A stretch of DNA of 7,543 bases from CAKRJP01 sp963634745 (GTDB lineage: Bacteria; Bacillota; Clostridia; Lachnospirales; Lachnospiraceae): the NCBI GenBank assembly GCA_963634745.1, contig CAVHCX010000040.1, positions 1 to 7,543 on the forward strand. The letters run 5' to 3'. Under the pieces are notes generated by a model that was given only the letters and a program-made list of their open reading frames with translations, was not told the DNA's origin and ran no database searches. The position numbers were made by a program, and so were the translations under genes. Positions 1 to 4,638 of the stretch are shown in pieces. Positions within the stretch are counted from its first letter, which is position 1, and the number at the start of each line of letters is the position of its first letter.

Positions 1-71
1 GAACCCTCGCGCCGGTCACCCGACCTACACCCTTAGCAGGGGCGCCTCTTCAGCCTCTTGAGTATTTCTCC
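1..71 (-). tRNA. tRNA-Ser (anticodon GCU), 3' end cut off by the window edge
   Basis: Read on the minus strand, this is a class II tRNA starting GGAGAAA at position 71. It has a 3-bp D stem (CTC/GAG), a 5-bp anticodon stem (CGCCC/GGGTG), the loop CTGCTAA with anticodon GCU (complement of 35-37), a long variable arm with a GGTC/GACC stem, and the 5' strand of the T stem (GAGGG) followed by TTC. The long variable arm and GCU anticodon identify a serine tRNA reading AGC/AGU codons. The rest of the T loop, the acceptor 3' strand and any encoded CCA lie beyond position 1. It has its own promoter at 133-161. Confidence 0.95.
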
Positions 72-78
72 TGACGCT

Positions 79-122
79 AAATATTATTGTTTTATAATAT
101 TTCTGTGATTTAAAACTCACAG
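79..122 (-). repeat. Two consecutive perfect inverted repeats in the tRNA-Ser 5' leader
   Basis: Positions 103-108 and 117-122 (CTGTGA/TCACAG) form a perfect 6-bp inverted repeat with an 8-nt loop. Positions 79-87 and 94-102 (AAATATTAT/ATAATATTT) form a perfect 9-bp inverted repeat with a 6-nt loop. They are directly adjacent. The second ends only seven bases before the tRNA 5' end at 71. Both fall between the predicted start of transcription near 126 and the tRNA, so they would form two stacked hairpins in the precursor leader. Neither is followed by a U-tract, so they are not classical terminators. Their function is unknown. Confidence 0.7.
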
Positions 123-132
123 CGCATGAATA

Positions 133-161
133 ATTATATCCAAGAGTATCTGCATTGTCAA
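133..161 (-). promoter_or_regulatory. Consensus sigma-A promoter of tRNA-Ser
   Basis: On the minus strand the -35 box TTGACA (complement of 156-161) and the -10 box TATAAT (complement of 133-138) are separated by exactly 17 bases, a perfect match to the housekeeping consensus. Transcription would start near 126 and run through a leader of about 55 nt into the tRNA. A-rich tracts upstream (about 162-194) resemble an UP element, as expected for a stable-RNA gene. Confidence 0.9.
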
Positions 162-194
162 TATATTTTCTTCACTTTTTCCAACATTTTTTCC

Positions 195-235
195 AAATAA
201 AAATCAGAGCCAGTCAAGCTGCTTGACTAACTCTG
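195..235 (-). terminator. Rho-independent terminator of the fumA-fumB-plsC unit
   Basis: Positions 205-218 pair with 222-235 over 14 bp (two G-U pairs) with a 3-nt loop. On the minus strand the hairpin is followed by a U-rich tract (complement of 196-204). It lies 13 bases after the plsC stop codon, so it ends the minus-strand operon and insulates the tRNA gene beyond it. Confidence 0.9.
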
Positions 236-248
236 AACTTTCTTCTAA

Positions 249-959
249 CTACTTATTGTTATTGATGGTCTCCTGAATCTGCTTTCTTACGAACTCTGCG
301 ATCTCAGGGGTTTTCATATCTTTATAATCTTCATAATACAGGGGCTTCAGGAAATGTACCTGGACCGTCACCGGATCTATGGTATGGGAATCAAAAGGGG
401 TAAATGAATTGATAAGTGCCACCGGCACAATCGGGCATTTAGCCTTGGTAGCCGCCTTAAAGCTTCCGCCCTTAAATTCTCCCACCTGATTTCCCTTCTT
501 TGACCTGGTGCCCTCCGGAAAGATCAGGAAATTCTTTCCTTTTGATACTTCCTTGGATACCTCCAAGATCACGGTCATGGACTGCCGGATATTCTCCCGA
601 TCAATCATTAGGGATTTTGTGCAGGCAAATACCTGTTTTAGGAAGGGAACCTTGGCCACTTCTTTCTTGGCCACGACTCCGAAGTTTGCGTCACATGCAT
701 CTATAATTGCCAGCACATCATAAAGGCCCTGGTGGTTGGGAAAGAACATGTAACCGTCTTCTTTTGGGATATTTTCTGTTCCATGGGAAACTACAGTTAC
801 ATTACCACCCTTGTTGGCCCGCCCCACGATATAGCGAAGCAATTGAAAATGCTCTTTTAATGTATACTTATCCACATGGGCAGCGTGATAACACAATCTT
901 ATCCACATATAGGGAACAAATAGGATATTTCTTAAAACCATAACTAGGATTCTTTTCAT
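249..959 (-). CDS. plsC: PlsC-type 1-acyl-sn-glycerol-3-phosphate acyltransferase
   Basis: The 236-residue protein belongs to the LPLAT/PlsC acyltransferase family, which transfers a fatty acyl group to the sn-2 position of lysophosphatidic acid to give phosphatidic acid at the inner face of the membrane. An N-terminal hydrophobic segment (about residues 4-23) probably anchors it. The catalytic HX4D motif is His76 to Asp81 (NHQGLYD). A block II-like segment with Asp120-Arg121 follows, then the substrate-binding motif FPEGTRS at 147-153 and the block IV motif VPVAL at 178-182. Length is normal for the family. The ATG start has a strong site (AAGGAGG, complement of about 971-978) eleven bases upstream. 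It follows fumB by 62 bases with no terminator between, so co-transcription with the fumarase is likely although the functions are unrelated. The acyl donor (acyl-ACP or acyl-CoA) and exact lysolipid cannot be read from the sequence. Confidence 0.92.
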   Translation of the reverse strand: MKRILVMVLRNILFVPYMWIRLCYHAAHVDKYTLKEHFQLLRYIVGRANKGGNVTVVSHGTENIPKEDGYMFFPNHQGLYDVLAIIDACDANFGVVAKKEVAKVPFLKQVFACTKSLMIDRENIRQSMTVILEVSKEVSKGKNFLIFPEGTRSKKGNQVGEFKGGSFKAATKAKCPIVPVALINSFTPFDSHTIDPVTVQVHFLKPLYYEDYKDMKTPEIAEFVRKQIQETINNNK

Positions 960-983
960 ATTAAATTCGCTCCTCCTTCCTTA

Positions 984-1019
984 TGGAATTTGATTCTCTA
1001 TTGGAATTTGATTTTCTAA
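984..1019. repeat. Short 18-bp tandem duplication in the fumB-plsC spacer
   Basis: Positions 984-1001 and 1002-1019 are near-identical 18-bp units, each beginning TGGAATTTGATT, with two mismatches (996/1014 and 1001/1019). They occupy over half of the 62-base gap between the fumB stop and the plsC start. No hairpin or promoter is visible in them. Most likely a neutral slippage duplication. Confidence 0.6.
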
Positions 1020-1021
1020 AT

Positions 1022-1573
1022 TTATAAGTCCTGGTATTCCTTAATGGCGGATTCGTATAAATTATTTCCTTGACAATCGGCCACCACGATCACCGGTAGG
1101 TTTTCTACCTCAAGCTTGCGGATGGCTTCCGTTCCCAAATCTTCGTAAGCTACAATTTCTGAGGACTTAATACATTTAGAAAGAAGGGCCCCTGCTCCGC
1201 CAATAGCTGCCAAATACACAGCCTTGTTTCTAACGACTGCATCTAGGACTTCCTTGGTGCGCTTTCCTTTCCCGATCATGGCTGATTGGCCTAGGTCCAG
1301 GAGTCTTGGAGCGTACTTGTCCATACGACTGGCGGTAGTTGGGCCTGCGGATCCGATGGGGCGTCCCGGTCTTGCCGGAGAAGGTCCCATGTAGTAAATC
1401 GCCTGATCTTTTATATTAATAGGAAGTTCTTCCCCGCGATCCAAGGTCTCGTCCATGCGCTTGTGGGCTGCATCCCTGGCCGTGTAAATCGTTCCGGTGA
1501 TATAAACATAATCTCCTGCTCTTAATGTGGAAGATACTTCTTTTGTAATTGGCGCTGTTATATGCTTGTCCAT
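1022..1573 (-). CDS. fumB: Class I fumarate hydratase, beta (C-terminal domain) subunit
   Basis: The 183-residue protein is the beta subunit of an Fe-S-dependent class I hydro-lyase of the fumarase/L-tartrate dehydratase type. With the alpha subunit it would interconvert fumarate and L-malate in the cytoplasm. The family signature at residues 64-86 is clear (GPSPARPGRP, then SAGPTTASRMD). Thr79 and Arg83 in this block fit the spacing of the catalytic Thr/Arg pair of class I fumarases. A second conserved stretch is LAAIGGAGALL at 121-131. Length is normal for the separate subunit. The ATG is three bases after the alpha stop, and its ribosome binding site (AGGGAGGTG, complement of 1580-1588) lies in the last alpha codons, which points to translational coupling. 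Sequence alone does not exclude tartrate dehydratase (ttdB), but the absence of tartrate genes favours fumarase. Confidence 0.9.
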   Translation of the reverse strand: MDKHITAPITKEVSSTLRAGDYVYITGTIYTARDAAHKRMDETLDRGEELPINIKDQAIYYMGPSPARPGRPIGSAGPTTASRMDKYAPRLLDLGQSAMIGKGKRTKEVLDAVVRNKAVYLAAIGGAGALLSKCIKSSEIVAYEDLGTEAIRKLEVENLPVIVVADCQGNNLYESAIKEYQDL

Positions 1574-1576
1574 CTT

Positions 1577-2419
1577 CTACACCTCCCTGATCACGTGTCT
1601 GTTTACATGGCAGCAAATATTAATTCCCACGGGAAGTCCCGCAATGTGGGTTGGATAGGTATTCACATTAACCGCAAGGGCTGTGGTAGTTCCCCCTAAA
1701 CCTCCCGGTCCAATACCCAGCTTATTGATCTTTTCTAGCATTTCCTCTTCCAGATCCTTTACCCAGGAAATCTCAGAATGAGAACCCACCTCTCTTGTGA
1801 GAGCTTCCTTGGCCATAAGGGCACATTTTTCAAAAGTTCCGCCCACACCAACTCCCACGACCATAGGTGGACAGGCATTGGGGCCTGCATCCTTTACAGC
1901 TGTGAGAATAGCATTTTTCACTCCCTCGATTCCATCTGCCGGCTTCAGCATAAATACACGACTCATATTCTCACTGCCGAATCCCTTAGGAGCCAATTTA
2001 ATCTTCACCTTATCCCCCTCCACAATACTGTAGTGAATAATGGCCGGGGTATTATCTTTAGTATTCTCTCTGAGAATAGGATCTCCTACCACAGATTTTC
2101 TTAAATATCCATCTACGTATCCCTGGCGAACACCCTCATTGATGGCAGCTTCTAAAGACCCACCTACAAGATGAACCTCCTGCCCCACCTCAATAAAGAC
2201 CACTGCCATTCCCGTATCCTGGCAAATCGGGATCATATCCTCAGCAGCAATTTTCAAATTATCCTGCAATTGGTTCAAAATCTGCTTACCCAGGGGAGCT
2301 TTTTCCTCTTCTGTAGCCTTTTTCATAGCCTCATCCATATCCTTGGAAAGAAAATGGTTGGCTTCTATGCACATTTCTTTGATATTCCTTGTAATCTCTT
2401 TTACATCAATGTCTCGCAC
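1577..2419 (-). CDS. fumA: Class I fumarate hydratase, alpha (Fe-S cluster) subunit
   Basis: The 280-residue protein is the N-terminal-type subunit of a two-subunit, oxygen-sensitive class I fumarase, which hydrates fumarate to malate with a [4Fe-4S] cluster. Three cysteines sit in the family's conserved contexts: Cys66 in ICQDTG, Cys183 in NACPP and Cys270 in NICCHVNRH. These are the expected cluster ligands. Other family hallmarks are the KGFGSENMS segment (145-153) and the glycine-rich GIGPGGLGGTTTAL run (235-248). An extra cysteine, Cys269, stands next to the third ligand. The start is GTG, supported by AAAAGGAG (complement of 2427-2434) seven bases upstream; no ATG at this end has a comparable site. 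It is the first gene of the operon, with promoter at 2473-2501. The related L-tartrate dehydratase alpha subunit (ttdA) is the main alternative. Confidence 0.9.
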   Translation of the reverse strand: MRDIDVKEITRNIKEMCIEANHFLSKDMDEAMKKATEEEKAPLGKQILNQLQDNLKIAAEDMIPICQDTGMAVVFIEVGQEVHLVGGSLEAAINEGVRQGYVDGYLRKSVVGDPILRENTKDNTPAIIHYSIVEGDKVKIKLAPKGFGSENMSRVFMLKPADGIEGVKNAILTAVKDAGPNACPPMVVGVGVGGTFEKCALMAKEALTREVGSHSEISWVKDLEEEMLEKINKLGIGPGGLGGTTTALAVNVNTYPTHIAGLPVGINICCHVNRHVIREV

Positions 2420-2472
2420 GCTTCTTCTCCTTTTAAGATTCCCAAATAAGAGTTTTATTGGTTTTTCTTTAA

Positions 2473-2501
2473 AGTATACGGGATTCCAGACTGTTTTTCA
2501 A
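2473..2501 (-). promoter_or_regulatory. Promoter of the fumA-fumB-plsC operon
   Basis: On the minus strand TTGAAA (complement of 2496-2501) and TATACT (complement of 2473-2478) are 17 bases apart, each one mismatch from consensus. Transcription would start near 2466, giving a 5' UTR of about 47 nt before the GTG start. The -35 box lies in the loop and right arm of a small inverted repeat (CTGTT/AACAG, 2491-2504), a possible operator. Confidence 0.8.
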
Positions 2502-2520
2502 CAGACTTAAAGTTGGCATA

Positions 2521-2536
2521 CGACAGCTCTATGTCG
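2521..2536. promoter_or_regulatory. Possible operator upstream of the fumarase promoter
   Basis: CGACA at 2521-2525 and TGTCG at 2532-2536 form a perfect 5-bp inverted repeat with a 6-base centre, 20 bases upstream of the fumarase -35 box and between two divergent promoters. The heptamer TATACGG occurs at 2475-2481 and again at 2538-2544, 63 bases apart. This is compatible with a regulator site, but the repeat is short and could be chance. Confidence 0.3.
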
Positions 2537-2608
2537 ATATACGGCAAGGTGGGATACATATTCTGCCTAATGTCATTTATACAAAAATCAAAAAAAGATA
2601 TACTGTAG

Positions 2609-2637
2609 TTTACATACACTCATAAAAAAGTTAAAAT
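2609..2637 (+). promoter_or_regulatory. Promoter of the 45-codon small gene
   Basis: TTTACA (2609-2614) and TAAAAT (2632-2637) are separated by 17 bases, each one mismatch from the sigma-A consensus. Transcription would start near 2644, giving a 5' UTR of about 48 nt. The promoter diverges from the fumarase promoter, with 107 bases between the two -35 boxes. Confidence 0.75.
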
Positions 2638-2691
2638 ATTGCTTACAACAAACAAAGACACCCCTAAAACTCTTTTAAAAGGAATCCCATT

Positions 2692-2829
2692 ATGAAATCA
2701 ACAAAAAAGAATACCAAGAAAATGTCTATGGCAACAAAACGTTTCGTTGTCTTGATTCTTCTGATTTTACTGGTGATATTATTGGCTTGCGTCTTTATGC
2801 TTCTATGGCAGAACGATCCAAGACACTAA
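2692..2829 (+). CDS. Small single-pass membrane peptide, 45 aa, unknown function
   Basis: I do not recognise a family. The frame encodes 45 residues: a strongly basic, Lys/Thr/Ser-rich N-terminus (1-17, with six Lys and one Arg), one long hydrophobic helix of Leu, Ile and Val (about 18-39, ending at Trp39) and a six-residue polar tail (QNDPRH). The positive-inside rule puts the N-terminus in the cytoplasm. It could equally be an uncleaved signal anchor. Expression is well supported: a near-consensus promoter at 2609-2637, AAAAGGA at 2677-2683 eight bases before the ATG, and a strong terminator at 2863-2892, so it is monocistronic. Internal ATGs at codons 11 and 13 lack such a site. Small size, a basic end and a single helix resemble hydrophobic type I toxins and small membrane-regulatory peptides. 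That resemblance is inference only. Annotation pipelines could easily miss it because of its length. Confidence 0.65.
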   Translation: MKSTKKNTKKMSMATKRFVVLILLILLVILLACVFMLLWQNDPRH

Positions 2830-2862
2830 AGGCACTGATTGTAACAATACAAAGTCATGTAG

Positions 2863-2892
2863 AACCGCAGGTAATTACACTTGCGGTTTTTT
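2863..2892 (+). terminator. Rho-independent terminator of the small membrane peptide gene
   Basis: Positions 2863-2872 pair with 2879-2888 over 10 bp (one G-U pair) around a 6-nt loop, AATTAC. The T run is 2887-2892. It lies 33 bases after the small gene's stop codon. The opposite side has no T run, so it acts only on plus-strand transcripts. Confidence 0.9.
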
Positions 2893-2893
2893 C

Positions 2894-2899
2894 ATTATA
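2894..2899 (-). promoter_or_regulatory. Isolated minus-strand TATAAT, possible antisense promoter
   Basis: The complement of 2894-2899 is a perfect TATAAT -10 box. A transcript would start near 2887 and run antisense to the terminator and 3' end of the small peptide gene. No good -35 box is present at 16-18 bases (the best hexamers match two or three of six). In AT-rich DNA this may be chance. Confidence 0.2.
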
Positions 2900-2911
2900 T
2901 TTCTTAAGCTT

Positions 2912-3122
2912 CCGCTGAATAAGAGAGTCGCTGATGATTTTATTGCGGGATGGGAAGGGAGTACTGCAGGAGTGGAATCGATCGCAAAATACAATAGCAA
3001 GGCTTCGCGAATCAGCCGGCTGCCAGCGAGTAGGAAACGCAGCTTGTTTTTGCGACCGATCCCACCCCTGCAGTACGGTCCCCCACCCCACAAAAAAAAT
3101 CCCAGCACTCACTTACCAGCAA
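2912..3122 (-). repeat. Long imperfect inverted repeat (~210 bp), candidate structured RNA or MITE/ERIC-like element
   Basis: Two arms of about 78 bases (2912-2989 and 3048-3122) are complementary along nearly their whole length. In the core, 2961-2989 faces 3048-3076 with 26 of 29 Watson-Crick pairs and no gap. The other three (2971/3066, 2976/3061, 2981/3056) are A-C on the plus strand but U-G in a minus-strand RNA. Farther out the same holds for 2912, 2913, 2919, 2946, 2950, 2955 and 2956. I find at most one mismatch of the opposite kind (2957/3079). On the minus strand the 58-base apex can fold further: 3038-3046 against 2998-3009 with small bulges, and a GCTGG-CAG-CCGGC hairpin within. 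The segment is much richer in G and C than the spacer around it. No transposase gene, clear target duplication or U-tract accompanies it. I cannot name the family. Confidence 0.75.
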
Positions 3123-3138
3123 CGACGCCCTTTTGATA

Positions 3139-3167
3139 TTGACTTTGTCGCATTATAACTTTAAAAT
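3139..3167 (+). promoter_or_regulatory. Promoter of the NSS transporter gene, inside an inverted repeat
   Basis: TTGACT (3139-3144) and TAAAAT (3162-3167) are 17 bases apart, each one mismatch from consensus. Transcription would start near 3174, about 43 bases before the ATG. A perfect 9-bp inverted repeat, CCTTTTGAT (3129-3137) and ATCAAAAGG (3166-3174), flanks the promoter: the left copy abuts the -35 box and the right copy covers the end of the -10 box and the start site. This placement suits a repressor operator. Confidence 0.75.
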
Positions 3168-3216
3168 CAAAAGGCATCTTACGATTGCTATTATCACTAA
3201 GGTCATTGGGGGAATT

Positions 3217-4542
3217 ATGAAAAATAATACGAAAAATTTTGCTAGTCGCTGGGGCTTTATCCTGGCTTCTGTCGGTTCTGCGGTAGGTATGGCCAATGTC
3301 TGGGGCTTCCCCAACAAGTTAGGCAGTAACGGTGGCGGTGCCTTCTTGCTGATCTATCTGCTTTTTATTTTTATTTTCAGCTATCTTGGTTTGCCGGCTG
3401 AATTTGCCATCGGAAGGCAATCCGGGACCGGTACCCTAGGCTCTTATGAGAAGGCCTGGGCGACACGCGGAGAAAAAGCCGGAAAGGCAGGGGGCATTTT
3501 AGGCTGGCTTCCTCTTGCAGGTTCCATGTGCATTGCAATTGGTTATGCCGTTATTTTAACCTATATTCTTAAGGCACTTGTTGACTCCCTTCTTGGAAGT
3601 TTGATGACTGCAGATACTGCCAGCTGGTTTGAGAGCTTTTCTGCCTCCTCATATTCTGTCGTTCCCTACCACGTGATTGTGGTTGTAGGAACCTTGCTCA
3701 CCCTTTATCTGGGGGCCCAGAGTATTGAGAAAACAAATAAGATTATGATGCCCTTGTTCTTCATTATCTTTATCATCCTGGCAATCCGTGTGGCTATGCT
3801 GCCCGGATCCCTAAAGGGCTATATCTTTATGTTTACGCCCCGCTGGGAGGCTCTTCTTGATCCAATGATCTGGATCTGGGCTATGGGCCAGGCCTTCTTT
3901 TCCCTTTCTGTCACAGGAAGTGGTATGATCGCCTACGGGGCCTACCTTTCCAAGGACGAGGATGTTGTAGGATGTGCCGGACATACGGCCCTCTTTGATA
4001 CCATTGCAGCTGTGGTAGCAGCTCTTGTGATTATTCCCGCCTGCTTTTCCTACGGGCTGGATATAGGATCAGGGCCAAGCCTTCTCTTTGTCACCCTTCC
4101 TACGATTTTGCAGGATATACCTTTGGGCCGGCTCTTTGCTGTCATTCTCTACATTGCCATGATTTTTGCCGGGGTCAGCTCTCTTCAAAATATGTTTGAA
4201 GCAGTTGCCGAATCCCTGCTTTATAAATTTCCAAAGCTTAACCGCATGAGCGTTTTGATTCTCCTCTGCGTGATCTGCCTAGGATTTGGCCTTACTATGG
4301 AACCGATTTCCAAATGGGGGCCTTGGATGGATATTGTTTCTATCTATATTATTCCGATCGGAGCAACCTTAGGAGCTATCACCTGGTTCTATGTTATGAA
4401 AAAGGAAGTTCTCCTCTCCGCCATCAATACCGGAAGCAGGAAAATACGTGGAGAGCTTTGGTACAAGCTGGGCCGCTTCCTTTACGTTCCTTTGGCCTTG
4501 ATTCTTTGCTGCGTTGCACTCTTTATGCACGTTGCATTTTAA
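3217..4542 (+). CDS. Sodium-dependent amino-acid transporter, NSS (SNF) family
   Basis: The 441-residue protein is a bacterial neurotransmitter:sodium symporter of the LeuT/MhsT type, which takes up an amino acid with Na+ across the cytoplasmic membrane. The family's first helix is clear: RWGFILASVGSAVGMANVWGFP at 11-32, with unwound-region Gly20, Ala22, Val23 and Asn27 matching LeuT sodium-site residues, then NGGGAF (38-43). Helix 6 carries GQAFFSLS (224-231), and helix 8 has FAGVSS (317-322), whose Ser321-Ser322 stand where LeuT has its Na2-site Thr-Ser. Length fits the 11-helix bacterial forms. I start it at ATG 3217, 43 bases after the predicted transcription start, with a purine-rich GGGGGA (3208-3213) close upstream. 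The frame stays open back to TTG 3133, but that codon lies upstream of the promoter. Substrate is not predictable; aromatic or branched amino acids are usual. Confidence 0.9.
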   Translation: MKNNTKNFASRWGFILASVGSAVGMANVWGFPNKLGSNGGGAFLLIYLLFIFIFSYLGLPAEFAIGRQSGTGTLGSYEKAWATRGEKAGKAGGILGWLPLAGSMCIAIGYAVILTYILKALVDSLLGSLMTADTASWFESFSASSYSVVPYHVIVVVGTLLTLYLGAQSIEKTNKIMMPLFFIIFIILAIRVAMLPGSLKGYIFMFTPRWEALLDPMIWIWAMGQAFFSLSVTGSGMIAYGAYLSKDEDVVGCAGHTALFDTIAAVVAALVIIPACFSYGLDIGSGPSLLFVTLPTILQDIPLGRLFAVILYIAMIFAGVSSLQNMFEAVAESLLYKFPKLNRMSVLILLCVICLGFGLTMEPISKWGPWMDIVSIYIIPIGATLGAITWFYVMKKEVLLSAINTGSRKIRGELWYKLGRFLYVPLALILCCVALFMHVAF

Positions 4543-4569
4543 ATCTTTTTGAAAAATTAAGATTTTTTT
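4541..4569 (+). terminator. Probable weak terminator after the transporter gene
   Basis: AAATCTT (4541-4547) pairs with AAGATTT (4559-4565), followed by a run of seven T (4563-4569). The stem overlaps the transporter stop codon. It has only one G-C pair and an 11-nt loop, so readthrough into the downstream gene is likely. I see no convincing separate promoter in 4570-4638; a TATAAA at 4592-4597 has no good -35 partner. Confidence 0.5.
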
Positions 4570-4638
4570 AGATTTTATTTCTATTTATCTTTATAAATTG
4601 CTGTTATTGTATTTCAGTGATTATAAGGAGCTTGCTTT

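Noticed and set aside
500..943. Three short plus-strand open frames opposite plsC
   Set aside because: The minus-strand acyltransferase has all its family motifs; these frames have no supporting signals.
1416..1616. 66-codon minus-strand frame spanning the fumA-fumB junction
   Set aside because: It overlaps both fumarase genes in another frame and has no independent support.
1778..2104. Open frames of 78-108 codons on the plus strand opposite fumA (also 2171-2449)
   Set aside because: Antisense shadows of a clearly conserved coding frame, without ribosome binding sites or recognisable products.
2863..2892. Reading the 2863-2892 hairpin as a terminator for a minus-strand RNA from the large hairpin element
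   Set aside because: On the minus strand the bases after the stem are not a T run, so it works only for plus-strand transcripts.
2855..3112. Open frame of 85 codons on the minus strand, and overlapping frames at 2875-3108 (minus) and 2934-3158 (plus)
   Set aside because: They lie on the large inverted repeat and arise from its composition. None has a good ribosome binding site or recognisable domain, and they run through the terminator or promoter of neighbouring genes.
2912..3122. Interpreting the large hairpin as a known RNA such as 6S RNA or a group II intron fragment
   Set aside because: I could not find the conserved bases or domains that define those families; a covariance search would be needed to decide.
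4598..4626. TTGCTG with TTATAA/TATAAG 17-18 bases downstream as a promoter for the YfhO-family gene
   Set aside because: The -10 box would overlap the ribosome binding site at 4625-4630, so the transcript would lack it.
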